The notes under the pieces: model-generated
Databases searched by the model: none
Seen by the model: the letters and a program-made list of their open reading frames with translations, nothing else
What the model was told of the DNA's origin: nothing
Part shown: positions 42,588-51,581 of the stretch, piece after piece
Layout: every line of letters begins with the position of its first letter
How positions within the stretch are numbered: the first letter of the stretch is position 1
Assembly: GCF_030811715.1 (NCBI RefSeq)
Contig: NZ_JAUSRH010000014.1
Span: 1 to 64,000, forward strand
Reading direction: 5' to 3'
Length of the DNA: 64,000 nucleotides
Origin: Sinomonas atrocyanea
GTDB taxonomy: Bacteria > Actinomycetota > Actinomycetes > Actinomycetales > Micrococcaceae
Position numbers and translations under genes: made by a program

Positions 42588-42723
42588 GCGGCCGCCTGCG
42601 GGGAAGCCCCGTGGACTGGCCCGCACCGGCTGTTCCCTCCCGCACACTCCGCGCCATAGCCTGTCCCCGTGCGGCTCCGGCGTCCCAGAGCACTCCCCGC
42701 ACTATCCGAGCGGAGGGCAGGCC

Positions 42724-44055
42724 ATGGCTGACGGACTCGCAGGAATCGACCACATCGTGGTGCTCATGCTCGAGAACCGCTCGTTCGACCACCTCCTCGG
42801 GTACCTCTACCACGACGCGGGGAACGTCTCGCCGAGCGGGGCGCCGTTCGAGGGCCTCACGGGTGCCGAGAGCTGCCCGGGACCAGACGGCAGACCCGTG
42901 GCCGTCTACCCCATCGCCCCGACCACCCCGGAGGCCTACTTCATGCCCGGCGCCGACCCGGGCGAGGGCTTCGCCAGAGCCAACAACCAGCTCTTCGGGA
43001 CCACGAAGCCCGCTCCCGGCGCCGTGCCCACCATGACCGGATTCGTGGCCGACTACGCCCAGGCCATCAAGGACAACCAGGCGAAGAAATGGTATGTGGT
43101 CCCGGGCACCGCGCCCGGGTGGATCATGGGCTGCTTTGCCCCGGAGACGCTCCCCGTCCTCAGCGCCCTCGCGCGCGGGTTCGCCGTCTGCGACCACTGG
43201 TTCAGCTCCGTGCCCACGGAGACCATGCCCAACCGGGCCTTCACGTGCGCGGGGACGAGCCAGGGCCACATGGACGATGTCACGAAGTCGTTCACCGTGC
43301 CGAGCATCTTCGGCCTCCTCGGCCAGCACAGCCTGCCGTGGAAGATCTACGGCTACAGCAAGCCGCCGCTGACCCGCCTGAACTTCCCGGACACCCAGAA
43401 GGCCCCCGCCGCCAACATCGGCAGGTTCGCGGACTTCCGCGCCGACGCCGCGGCAGGGACCCTGCCCGCGTTCGCCTTCGTGGAGCCGGCCTGGAGCTCC
43501 ACCGGCAACAGCCAGCACCCCAACTACAGCATGGCCGCCGGGGAGCAGCTCATCCTCGACACCTACACCGCCCTCCGCGCCGGTCCCTCGTGGGCCAAGA
43601 CGCTCCTGATCGTGACCTACGACGAGCATGGCGGATGCTACGACCACGTTCCGCCGCCCAGCGGGGCTGTCCCGCCGGATGCCTCCCCGGGCGAGTTCGG
43701 CTTCGACTTCACACGCTTCGGCCCCCGTGTTCCCACGGTGCTCGTGAGCCCCCTCATTCCCGCCGGCACGGTGTTCCGCGTGCCCGCGGGCTCCACGCCC
43801 CTCGACCACACGAGCATCCTGGCCACGGTCGAACGCCGGTTCGGGCTCCCGCCGCTCACCCGCCGGGACGCGGCCGCGCCCGACGTCGGCGGAGCCCTGA
43901 CGCTCGAGGCGGCCCGCACGGACGATCCCCTGGCCGGCGTGTCCGCGCCGCCGCCGCCCGCCGTCCCTGCAGCCCTGGCCGCCACGCCCTCGCACCTCGC
44001 GGACGTCCGGGACGAGCTCATGGCACGCTTCACACCAGAGGACGTGGCGGGCTGA
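42724..44055 (+). CDS. phospholipase C/phosphoesterase family protein
   Basis: The 443-residue protein belongs to the PF04185-type phosphoesterases: DHIVVLMLENRSFDHLLGYL at the N-terminus, PNRAFTCAGTSQGHMDD, IVTYDEHGGCYDHVPPP (metal ligands) and STPLDHTSILATVERRFGL. Relatives are phospholipases C and acid phosphatases. Unlike most of them it has no signal peptide, since the catalytic motif begins at residue 8. It would therefore act in the cytoplasm or leave by another route. GGAGGGC precedes ATG. Confidence 0.88.
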   Translation: MADGLAGIDHIVVLMLENRSFDHLLGYLYHDAGNVSPSGAPFEGLTGAESCPGPDGRPVAVYPIAPTTPEAYFMPGADPGEGFARANNQLFGTTKPAPGAVPTMTGFVADYAQAIKDNQAKKWYVVPGTAPGWIMGCFAPETLPVLSALARGFAVCDHWFSSVPTETMPNRAFTCAGTSQGHMDDVTKSFTVPSIFGLLGQHSLPWKIYGYSKPPLTRLNFPDTQKAPAANIGRFADFRADAAAGTLPAFAFVEPAWSSTGNSQHPNYSMAAGEQLILDTYTALRAGPSWAKTLLIVTYDEHGGCYDHVPPPSGAVPPDASPGEFGFDFTRFGPRVPTVLVSPLIPAGTVFRVPAGSTPLDHTSILATVERRFGLPPLTRRDAAAPDVGGALTLEAARTDDPLAGVSAPPPPAVPAALAATPSHLADVRDELMARFTPEDVAG

Positions 44056-44083
44056 GGCTGGGCGCCCTGGGGCGCGTGCCATT

Positions 44084-44165
44084 CTGCTCACCAAGCCTCG
44101 GCGCCCCGGCGTGTCCCGCCGCGACACGCCGTGCGGACGCAGCTTCGGCCACCCAGCGTGAGCAG
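44084..44165. repeat. large nested palindromic element
   Basis: Outer arms CTGCTCAC (44084-44091) and GTGAGCAG (44158-44165) and inner arms GGCGTGTC (44108-44115) and GACACGCC (44123-44130) are perfect. The central block of about 29 bases differs at only four positions from 51598-51626. It lies in the spacer between the phosphoesterase and LLM genes and may also act as terminator. Confidence 0.6.
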
Positions 44166-44198
44166 GAACGCACGCGCCCGGGAATGCTGCGGTGATGG

Positions 44199-44210
44199 TT
44201 GAATGTTCAA
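44199..44210. promoter_or_regulatory. candidate operator TTGAA-TG-TTCAA
   Basis: A perfect 5+5 dyad seven bases upstream of the LLM gene ATG, in an AT-rich patch. Dyads of this type are typical MarR-family sites, and a protein bound here would block transcription or translation start. The binding protein is not known. Confidence 0.5.
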
Positions 44211-44216
44211 GTGATT

Positions 44217-45263
44217 ATGGACTTCGGCATCTTCACCTTCGGCGAGCTCACCCGCGGCCCCTCGGGCACCGGGCGCTCCGCCGCCCAGCGCATCGACGAG
44301 ACCCTCCGGCTGGCCAGGCTCGCGGACGAGGCCGGGCTGGACGTGATCGGCCTCGGCGAGCACCACCGCCACGACTTCGCGTTCTCGGCCCCAGAGATCG
44401 TCCTCGCCGCGATCGCGCGCGAGACCCGACGCATCCGCCTCACCACGGCCGTCACGGTCCTGTCCACCGCGGACCCGGCGCGCGTGTTCGAGCAGTTCGC
44501 CACCCTCGACATCGTCTCCGGCGGCCGTGCGGAGATCCTCGCCGGACGCGGCGTCTTCCCGGAGTCGTTCCCGCTCTTCGGCTACGACCCCGCCCAGTAC
44601 GACGCCCTCTTCGAGGACAAGCTCGAGCTCCTGCTGCAGATGCGCGAGCACGCCGACGTCACCTGGCCAGCCCCCGCCGCCGCGGGCCCGCGCGCCCACC
44701 ACGCACTCCACCACGCGGCGATCGCGCCCCGGCCGGTCCAGGAGCGGCTGCCGATCTGGCGGGGCGTCGGCGGTACGCCCTCGAGCTTCGTGCGGGCAGG
44801 CCAGGCCGGGGTCCCGCTGTTCCTCGCGCTCCTGTCCGGGCACCAGCACTTCGCCCGGCTCGTCGAGCTCTACCGGGCCGCCGGCACCGAGGCCGGGCAC
44901 CCGGATTCGTCCCTGAAGGTCGGCACGGGCAGCCACTTCTACGCCGCGCGCACCTCCCAGGCGGGCCGCGACGCGTTCTACCCGCACTACGCCGCGTACA
45001 TCCAGCAGAACATGCCGCGGCCCGCCGGCGCGTTCCCGCGCGAGCAGTTCGACGCGTGGTCCGGCCCCGGCGGCGGCCTCCTCGTGGGCAGTCCCGCCGA
45101 GATCACCGAGCGGATCCTCGCCACCCACGAGGCGCTCGGCACGAGCCGGTTCATGGCCCAGGTGGGCCTCGGGACGCTGCCGTTCGCCGAGACCGCGGCC
45201 TCCGTCGAGCTGCTGGCCACCGAGATTGTGCCAGCGGTGAAGAAGGCCCTCGGCGAGGGCTGA
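44217..45263 (+). CDS. LLM class flavin-dependent oxidoreductase (luciferase-like)
   Basis: The 348-residue TIM-barrel flavoprotein has MDFGIFTFGELTRGPSGTGRSAAQRIDETLRLARLADEAGLDVIGLGEHHRHDFAFSAPEIVLAAIA, VSGGRAEILAGRGVFPESFPLFGYD and IWRGVGGTPSSFVRAGQAG. These belong to the Atu2307/SP_0267-like group often linked to redox stress. It uses FMN or F420; the substrate is unknown. ATG 44217 is chosen; GTG 44211 and TTG 44199 are in frame. The operator-like dyad lies across the latter. Confidence 0.88.
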   Translation: MDFGIFTFGELTRGPSGTGRSAAQRIDETLRLARLADEAGLDVIGLGEHHRHDFAFSAPEIVLAAIARETRRIRLTTAVTVLSTADPARVFEQFATLDIVSGGRAEILAGRGVFPESFPLFGYDPAQYDALFEDKLELLLQMREHADVTWPAPAAAGPRAHHALHHAAIAPRPVQERLPIWRGVGGTPSSFVRAGQAGVPLFLALLSGHQHFARLVELYRAAGTEAGHPDSSLKVGTGSHFYAARTSQAGRDAFYPHYAAYIQQNMPRPAGAFPREQFDAWSGPGGGLLVGSPAEITERILATHEALGTSRFMAQVGLGTLPFAETAASVELLATEIVPAVKKALGEG

Positions 45264-45282
45264 GCCCGCTAGCGTAGACGGC

Positions 45283-46203
45283 ATGACTTCCGGTGCCGGA
45301 CGCTTCGCCCCCAGCCCCTCGGGCGAGCTGCACGTGGGCAACCTCCGCACCGCCCTGCTCGCGTGGCTCTTCGCCCGGTCCGCGGGCCGGCGGTTCATCC
45401 TGCGCGTCGAGGATCTGGACCGGGCCCGGGCGGGAGCCGAGGAGGTCCAGCTGAGGGACCTCGCCGCCGTCGGCCTCGACTGGGACGGCGAGGTGGTCCG
45501 CCAGACCGAACGGGGCGGGCTCTACGAGGAGGCGATCGCGCGTCTGGCCGCCGCCGGCCTCACCTACGAGTGCTACTGCACCCGGCGCGAGATCCAGGAG
45601 GCGCCCAGCGCCCCGCACGCGCCGCAGGGCGCGTACCCCGGCACGTGCCGCGACCTCACCGAGGCGCAGCGCGCACGACGCCGCGCGGAGCGTCCCGCCG
45701 CCATCCGCCTCCGCGCCTCGGTCACCGACTGGGCCGTCACAGACGTGCTGCACGGGCGGTATTCGGGGCTCGTGGACGATTTCGTCCTGCGCCGCAACGA
45801 CGGAGTGGTGGCCTACAACCTCGCGGTGGTCGTCGACGACGCCGCCCAGGGCGTGGACCAGGTGGTCCGCGGCGACGACCTGCTCCCCTCGGCCCCGCGG
45901 CAGGCCTACCTCGCCGGGCTGCTCGGCGCGCGCGTGCCCGAGTACGCCCATGTGCCGCTCGTGCTCAACCCCGCCGGGCGCCGCCTGGCCAAGCGCGACG
46001 GCGCGGTGACGCTCGCCGAACTCGCCACCGCCCGGGTCGGCCCCGAGGAGGTGACCGCGCTGCTCCTCGGCTCGCTCGGGCTGCCCGCGACGCTGGCCGA
46101 GGCGCTCAGGGCCTTCGACCCCTCCGCGCTCCCCCGCGACCCGTGGGTCCTGGACCCGCAGGACCTGACAGGCGGGGCGCGCGGGATCAGCCCTGCATCG
46201 TGA
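45283..46203 (+). CDS. gluQ: glutamyl-Q tRNA(Asp) synthetase
   Basis: The 306-residue protein is a truncated glutamyl-tRNA synthetase with only the catalytic domain: RFAPSPSGELHVGNLRTALLAWLFARS (HIGH-type motif), DLDRARAGAEEVQLRDL, the zinc-site region YECYCTRREIQ...YPGTCRDLT, GDDLLPSAPRQAYLAGLLG and the KMSKS-like RLAKRDGAVTL. It charges glutamate onto queuosine in tRNA(Asp). It begins 20 bases after the LLM gene; its end overlaps the convergent monooxygenase gene by 17 bases. Confidence 0.92.
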   Translation: MTSGAGRFAPSPSGELHVGNLRTALLAWLFARSAGRRFILRVEDLDRARAGAEEVQLRDLAAVGLDWDGEVVRQTERGGLYEEAIARLAAAGLTYECYCTRREIQEAPSAPHAPQGAYPGTCRDLTEAQRARRRAERPAAIRLRASVTDWAVTDVLHGRYSGLVDDFVLRRNDGVVAYNLAVVVDDAAQGVDQVVRGDDLLPSAPRQAYLAGLLGARVPEYAHVPLVLNPAGRRLAKRDGAVTLAELATARVGPEEVTALLLGSLGLPATLAEALRAFDPSALPRDPWVLDPQDLTGGARGISPAS

Positions 46204-47317
46204 AGCGTGCGGCCGTCCGCTCGGCGAGCCACGGCACGCGGTAGAGCGCGCGGAAGGCGGCATTGCGGGCGGCCATGATGCCCGCGGGCAGCTCCCGGCC
46301 CAGGGCCATGTTGACCCTCGCCTGCCGGGCCGCGAAGCGCGCGGCCCGGAGCCGCTCCGCCTCCGCCGCGGCCCACAGCTCGTCCCATTGACCGCCGGTG
46401 CCCGCGGCGATGAGCGGCACGAAGGCCTCGGCGTCGAGCCACCCGAGGTTCATCCCCTGCCCGCCGATCGGACTCACCTCGTGTGCGGCGTCGCCCGCGA
46501 GCAGGACCCGCCCGGAGCGCAGCCGGGCCGCGAGCCGCTCGGTGACCGTGAACGCGCTCAGCATCGTGCACGTGGACGGGTCCGGGCGCACGCCGGTCCG
46601 CTCGCCCACGATCCGCGCGAGGTCCCGCGCGGACGGGTCCAGGGCCGGCTCGGGCACGTGCGCGACCCAGCGCCGCACTCCGCCGGGCAGCGGGAACGAC
46701 TCGACGATCCCCGCGGCCTCGAGGTGCAGCACCGCCCGCGCCCCGTCCCCGGTCGCGTCGGCAAAGTCGCCCATGAGGTACGCGTCGGGCAGGGCGTGGG
46801 TGCGCACGGGGATGCCGAGGCCCGCGCGCAGGGGCGAGCGGGCGCCGTCGGCCGCGACGACCCAGCGGCCCGCCACCTGATCGCCGTCCTCGCAGCGGAC
46901 GACGGCGCCGCCCTCCTCGCGCTCGGCCCGCACCGCCCGCACGCCGCGGCGCAGTGCCCCGGGCGCGAGCTCGGCGAGCCGGTCCTCGAGCGCCTGCTCG
47001 GTGGCCCACTGGGGCACGGCGAGCACGGGCGGCCGGAAGCCGATCCGCGCCACCGTGCGGGTCGCGCCGGAGTCGCGGGCGCGTGCGGCGCCCTCGCTGA
47101 TCGGCACGCCCGCGGCGGCGACCCGGTCCGCGACGCCTGCCCGCTCCAGGACGCGCAGCCCGGGCGGGTGGACGCCGATCGCCCGCGTGTGCCGGCCGCG
47201 CTGGGGCCTGGCCTCGAGGACCGCGACATCCAGGCCCCGGTCCGCGAGCAGCACCGCGAAGCAGAGTCCCACGGGGCCCGCGCCCACCACGACCGCGTCG
47301 TGCCGCCCGGCGGCCAT
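46187..47317 (-). CDS. FAD-dependent monooxygenase, downstream of a type III PKS
   Basis: The 376-residue flavoprotein has VVVGAGPVGLCFAVLLADRGLDVAVLEARPQRGRHTRAIG (FAD GxGxxG), WVVAADGARSPLRAGLGI (DG motif) and VLLAGDAAHEVSPIGGQGMNLGWLDAEAF (GD motif), as in aromatic-ring hydroxylases. It lies 45 bases after the type III polyketide synthase. In Streptomyces alkylresorcinol operons (srsABC) a similar flavoprotein hydroxylates the synthase product. The analogous role here is inference. Confidence 0.9.
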   Translation of the reverse strand: MAAGRHDAVVVGAGPVGLCFAVLLADRGLDVAVLEARPQRGRHTRAIGVHPPGLRVLERAGVADRVAAAGVPISEGAARARDSGATRTVARIGFRPPVLAVPQWATEQALEDRLAELAPGALRRGVRAVRAEREEGGAVVRCEDGDQVAGRWVVAADGARSPLRAGLGIPVRTHALPDAYLMGDFADATGDGARAVLHLEAAGIVESFPLPGGVRRWVAHVPEPALDPSARDLARIVGERTGVRPDPSTCTMLSAFTVTERLAARLRSGRVLLAGDAAHEVSPIGGQGMNLGWLDAEAFVPLIAAGTGGQWDELWAAAEAERLRAARFAARQARVNMALGRELPAGIMAARNAAFRALYRVPWLAERTAARFTMQG

Positions 47318-47362
47318 CCTCAGGCGCCCATGCTCGGCCGGCCCGTCCTCAGGCGCCCCGGC

Positions 47363-48556
47363 TCACGGGAGCCTCCGGGTCATGAGGGCCGTCTCCACCG
47401 TCAGCCCGGGGCCGAAGGCCATCGCACAGATGCGTTCTGCGCCGGGCGAGCCGCGTCCCGCCTCCGGTGAGCCGGCGGCGCGCGGCGAGGAGGCGTCGTC
47501 GTCCGGGTCCCGGTCCGGGAGGGCGAGGATCCGTTCGAGGACGAACATGATGGTGGCGCTGGACATGTTGCCGAACTCGCGCAGGGTCTCGTAGGCGGGG
47601 GCGCCCTGCTGCTGCGAGAGGCCGAGGCGGGCCACGACCTTGTCCACGATGCTCCGGCCGCCGGGGTGGATGGCCCAGTGCTCGATCTCGGCGTGCGGGC
47701 GGCCCACGAGGGAGGTGTCGCGGGCGAGGAGGGGTTCGAGGGCGCCGGTGATGTGCTCGTCGATGATGTGGGGGACGTAGGTGCCGAGGACCATCTCGAA
47801 GCCCTGGTCGCCGATGTTCCACGCCATGTTCTCCTCGCCGACCGGGGTGAGCGTGGTCTCGAACGCGTCGAGGCTGATGGCCGGGCGGGTCAGGGGCAGG
47901 TCGCGGGCCGTGACCACGGCGGCGGCCGCGCCGTCGGCGAAGAGGGAGGCGCCGAGGATGGTGTCCGGGTCGTTGGAGCTGCGCACGTGCAGGGTGCACA
48001 GTTCGACGAGTGCCACGAGGACCACGGCGTTCGGGTCCGCGTCGCAGAACGCCTTGGCCATGCGCAGGGCCGGGAAGGCGGCGTAGCAGCCCATGAAGCC
48101 GAGGTGGAAGCGCTGCACGGACGGGCTCAGGCCGAGGTCGCGCACAATCCGGTAGTCCGGGCCCGGGTTGAAGAAGCCCGTGCACGAGACGGTGACCACG
48201 TGCGTGACGTCCTCGGGCGCGATCCCGTCCGCGTTGTCGAGGGCGCGGCGGGCCGTATCAGTGAACAGGGGGGTGGCCTCGCGGACGAACACGTCGTTGC
48301 GGGTCTTGGTGCTCGGGCTCAGGAGCCTGCCCGTGGAGGGGTCGAAGAAGTCCGGATCGTGGTCCGGCCGGTCCCACGAGAACTCGGCGAGGGCCGAGTA
48401 GCGGGTGTCGATCGCGGCGGCGTCGAAGCACGTCGTGACGAGGCGCTGGCCGAGGCGCGTGAGGCCCTCCTGCGCTGCGAACACGTCGCGGGCCTCGGCC
48501 TGCTTGAGCACGGTGGACGGGACAGCGGTCTCGAGGGACCTCACCAGGACGGTCAT
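47363..48556 (-). CDS. type III polyketide synthase
   Basis: The 397-residue protein has the thiolase-fold triad: Cys in FHLGFMGCYAAFPALRMA (near 156), His in EHWAIHPGGRSIVDKV (near 296) and Asn in LREFGNMSSATIMFVLERIL (near 330). It extends an acyl-CoA starter with malonyl-CoA to form an alkylresorcinol or alkylpyrone lipid. A charged low-complexity insert (PDRDPDDDASSPRAAGSPEAGRG) lies before the final GPGLTVETALM. The ATG at 48556 has GGAAG upstream. No methyltransferase gene lies beside it. Confidence 0.92.
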   Translation of the reverse strand: MTVLVRSLETAVPSTVLKQAEARDVFAAQEGLTRLGQRLVTTCFDAAAIDTRYSALAEFSWDRPDHDPDFFDPSTGRLLSPSTKTRNDVFVREATPLFTDTARRALDNADGIAPEDVTHVVTVSCTGFFNPGPDYRIVRDLGLSPSVQRFHLGFMGCYAAFPALRMAKAFCDADPNAVVLVALVELCTLHVRSSNDPDTILGASLFADGAAAAVVTARDLPLTRPAISLDAFETTLTPVGEENMAWNIGDQGFEMVLGTYVPHIIDEHITGALEPLLARDTSLVGRPHAEIEHWAIHPGGRSIVDKVVARLGLSQQQGAPAYETLREFGNMSSATIMFVLERILALPDRDPDDDASSPRAAGSPEAGRGSPGAERICAMAFGPGLTVETALMTRRLP

Positions 48557-48695
48557 GGGCCATTCTTCCCCCGAGGCGGGGGGCGAAGACAAGGGGTGAG
48601 GCGGCAGCACTCCAGAGGTGGCCCGCAGGAGGGGACGTCCACGAGGGGACCTCCGGGAGCTGACCTTCGTTAGGTGACCCGCGGACGGGCTGGGG

Positions 48696-49880
48696 TCAGA
48701 GCACCCCGGCGGACTCGAGCTGCTGGGCCAGTCCCGCGCCGTCCGGCGCCGAAGCCCAGGTGAGGCCCGGGCGGGAGGCGCCCCCTGCGGCGTCGTGCGT
48801 GGTGCCGCCCGAGAAGACCGCCTGGCCGGGCGAGAGCTCCCGGATGGCGACCGCGGCCACGGAGTCGGGGTGCGCGGCGGCGAACTCGGCGTAGATCGAC
48901 TCGTCGTGCTGGCCGTTGTCGCCCACGAGGAGCCAGCGGATGCCGGGGAACTCGGCGGCGAGGCGCTCGAGGTTCTCCCGCTTGTGGTCCCGGCCCGAGC
49001 GGAACCAGCGCTCCGGGGTCATGCCCCAGTCAGTGAGCAGGAGCGGGCCCGCCGGGTACAGGTTGCGTCCCAGGAACCGCTGGAGCGTGGGCGCGGCATT
49101 CCACGGCCCGGTCGAGAGGTACACGATCGGCGCCTCCGGATGCTCCGTGGCGAGCCGGTCGAGGAGCACCGCCATGCCCGGGGTGGGCGTGCGGGCCCGC
49201 TCGCTGAGCACGAAGGTGTTCCACAGCGCGAGGAACGGCCGCGGGAGGGCGGTGACCATGACGGTGTCGTCGATGTCGGAGACGATCCCGAAGCCCGCGC
49301 CCGGCTCGACGACGAGCACCTGCGCGGTGTCCGGCTCGGCCCCGTCCGCGCTCATCCGCGCCTCGTGCCAGCCCGGTTCGAGCTCCACGTCCACGAGCGC
49401 GTCGACCACCCCGCCGGCGTCGGCATGCACGACGGCGCGCGTCGCCCCGATCTCGACCGTCACCTCAGCGTGCTGGATCGGCACGGACGTGAAGGAGACC
49501 CAGCCTCGGAAGTTGTTGAAGGCATCCGACTCACCGTGCAGGCCCGGCCGGGAGTACATGACGCGTCCGAGCACGCGCACGCGCCGCGTGGACCCGTACC
49601 CGCGGTACGCGACCACCTGGGCCACGTAGTCTCCGCGCTTGGCCTGGCGGGTGCGGAGGTCGTTCCACCTCTGGGCGACGCGCTGCGCCACACGGAAGAG
49701 CGGCTTGAGGCGGGGCGAGGCGCCGGCGCACTCCGGTGCAGGCGGGGCGGCGGTGGCTGTCGCGGTGCCGGCTGCCGCGGTGCCTGGTGTCCCGGTGCCG
49801 GCTGCCCCGCCATCGGGCCCAGCGCCGGCGGTGCGGGGGCCCTCGGGGCCGGAGACGGCGTTGGCATGCTGCGCGGTCAT
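48696..49880 (-). CDS. App1-family phosphatase (DUF2183)
   Basis: The 394-residue protein has a Pro/Ala/Gly/Thr-rich N-terminal tail (residues 12-50), a beta-rich middle part (GRVMYSRPGLHGESDAFNNFRGWVSFTSVPI) and a haloacid-dehalogenase-type catalytic domain with VSDIDDTVMVTALPRPF (near 202), IVYLSTGPWN and LLVGDNGQHDESIYAEFA. Yeast App1 is a phosphatidate phosphatase, so lipid phosphatase activity is plausible. GTTHDAAGGASRPG near the C-terminus is probably another in-frame copy of the dispersed repeat. Confidence 0.87.
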   Translation of the reverse strand: MTAQHANAVSGPEGPRTAGAGPDGGAAGTGTPGTAAAGTATATAAPPAPECAGASPRLKPLFRVAQRVAQRWNDLRTRQAKRGDYVAQVVAYRGYGSTRRVRVLGRVMYSRPGLHGESDAFNNFRGWVSFTSVPIQHAEVTVEIGATRAVVHADAGGVVDALVDVELEPGWHEARMSADGAEPDTAQVLVVEPGAGFGIVSDIDDTVMVTALPRPFLALWNTFVLSERARTPTPGMAVLLDRLATEHPEAPIVYLSTGPWNAAPTLQRFLGRNLYPAGPLLLTDWGMTPERWFRSGRDHKRENLERLAAEFPGIRWLLVGDNGQHDESIYAEFAAAHPDSVAAVAIRELSPGQAVFSGGTTHDAAGGASRPGLTWASAPDGAGLAQQLESAGVL

Positions 49881-50013
49881 GGTCCCACTGTCCCACGGGT
49901 CTGGGGCCCGGATCACATCGGGCCGCGCTGCGGCGCGCCCGCGCGGGGGTGCAGTCCGGCCGGGGTGCAGTCCGGCTGGGGGCAGCGGCCCCGGCCCAGG
50001 GACGGGCTCTGCC

Positions 50014-51477
50014 TCAGACGCGCGCGAGCTGCTCGATGTCCTCGAGGAACGCGGCCGCAACCTCCTCGCTCACGGTCGTCTTCGTCTCGGCGACGGCCTC
50101 GAGGTAGTCCTGCGTGGTGGGTCCGCGGCGCGCCAGTGCGGCCGCGGGATGGGACCCGTCCGGTGCACTGGTGCGCCCCGACTCCAGCCCTGCCGCGGGG
50201 CCGCCGGCGAGGGACGCGCCGCCGCCGGCCGGGCCGGCGTCGTGCGCCAGGTCCCCGGCGTCGCGGTGGACGGCGCCCCCGGCCGCGGGCGAGCCTGCCA
50301 TCCCCGGCACTGGGACCGGCTCCGCCGCGTACACCGCCTTCTCGAGCGCGCGCTGGGACGCCGACCGCGCCGCGAACTCGATGTCCGCCGGCGAGAATCC
50401 CTCCGTGTGCTCCACGAGCTGCTCCACGTCCACCTCGGCCAGGACCGCCTCCGGGATGAAGCGCTGCCACATGGCCCGGCGTGCCTCGGCGTCCGGCAGG
50501 CCGATGGGGATCACGTAGTCGAACCGGCCATGGCGCAGGAAGGCGGAGTCGAGGGCGCGGATGAAATTGGTCGCGCACACGAGCAGGCGGCCGGGCTGTT
50601 CGCGGAAGGCAGGGATGATCTTGAGTAGCTCGTTCGTGACGCCCTGGTTGGGGCTGGGCGGGTCGCCGGCGCGGTGGGAGGCGATCTCCTCGACCTCGTC
50701 CAGGAAGACCACGGCGTGCTCGAGCTCGGAGATCTCGAGGAAGGTGGTGCGCAGCGCGCCGGCGAGGCCCTCCGGCCCGGCGGCGAGGCGGGACGGGAAC
50801 ACCTCGACGAACGGCCACTCGAGGCGGGAGGCGATCGCCTTCGCGAACGTCGTCTTGCCGGTCCCCGGCGGCCCGAAGAGCACGACGGCGCGCGGGGGCA
50901 CCACCCCGAACTCGTCCGCGAGCTCGGCCTGGGCCAGCGGAAGCACGAGCCGGCGCTCGAGGAGCTGCTTCTCCCGCTTCATGCCGGCCACCCGGTCCCA
51001 CAGGTCGCGCGGGAGGACGCGGCCGCCCAGCTGGGCCAGAGGCTCGAGTTCGGTGCGCTGGACCGGGATCTGCCGCTCGAAGAAGCGCAGGTTCTGCACG
51101 TCCTTGAATCCGCGGGAGAGGAAGGCCTCGAGGCGGGTCTCGGTGTCCGGCATGAGCGCGGACAGCTTGGTCAGGCCCAGGGGGGCCATGCGGTTCTCGA
51201 GGGCAGCGAGGAGCGCGGTGCCGATCCCGCGCGAGCGCCACTCCGGCAGGGTCGCGAGGAACACGATCCAGCCCTGCTCGTGCGCTGCGCGGCCCACGGC
51301 GGCCCCGACCACGTCGTCGCCGTGCAGGGCCACGACGGCCACGTCCTTCTGGCAGCTCGCGAGGACCTCGGAGAGCGAGTACACCGGTTCGATGCCCGAG
51401 GCCGTCATGGCGCTCCACAGGTGCAGGATCCCGTCCAGGTCCGAGGGGTGGAAGTCCCTGATCCGCCACGTGGTCAT
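50014..51477 (-). CDS. GNAT acetyltransferase fused to an AAA+ ATPase
   Basis: The 487-residue protein joins an N-terminal GNAT domain (residues 1-140: WIVFLATLPEWRSRGIGTALLAALENRM, acetyl-CoA loop RSRGIG) to an AAA+ module. The module has Walker A VVLFGPPGTGKTTFAKAIA near 199, Walker B AVVFLDEVEEIASHR near 257, and sensor/arginine-finger region LLVCATNFIRALDSAFLRHGRFDYVIPI. The AAA part is of the FtsH/Cdc48 type. It might couple acetylation or acetyl-CoA sensing to remodelling of a protein. The function is not known. Residues about 388-440 are a low-complexity linker holding AHDAGPAGGG from the dispersed repeat. Confidence 0.87.
   Translation of the reverse strand: MTTWRIRDFHPSDLDGILHLWSAMTASGIEPVYSLSEVLASCQKDVAVVALHGDDVVGAAVGRAAHEQGWIVFLATLPEWRSRGIGTALLAALENRMAPLGLTKLSALMPDTETRLEAFLSRGFKDVQNLRFFERQIPVQRTELEPLAQLGGRVLPRDLWDRVAGMKREKQLLERRLVLPLAQAELADEFGVVPPRAVVLFGPPGTGKTTFAKAIASRLEWPFVEVFPSRLAAGPEGLAGALRTTFLEISELEHAVVFLDEVEEIASHRAGDPPSPNQGVTNELLKIIPAFREQPGRLLVCATNFIRALDSAFLRHGRFDYVIPIGLPDAEARRAMWQRFIPEAVLAEVDVEQLVEHTEGFSPADIEFAARSASQRALEKAVYAAEPVPVPGMAGSPAAGGAVHRDAGDLAHDAGPAGGGASLAGGPAAGLESGRTSAPDGSHPAAALARRGPTTQDYLEAVAETKTTVSEEVAAAFLEDIEQLARV
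50233..50246. repeat. AHDAG-family core inside the GNAT-AAA+ gene
   Basis: GCCGGCGTCGTGCG, read on the minus strand as AHDAG, within a Gly/Ala-rich linker between the ATPase module and the C-terminal helix TTQDYLEAVAETKTTV. Confidence 0.75.
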
Positions 51478-51581
51478 CCGGGGGTGCTCCTTCGCTCCGT
51501 GGGCCCCTTCGCGGCCGCTGGGGCGAGTCTATCGACGGCACGTGGCGGTGAGGTTGCGCCGGCGGCGTCCGCTCCTGCCCT

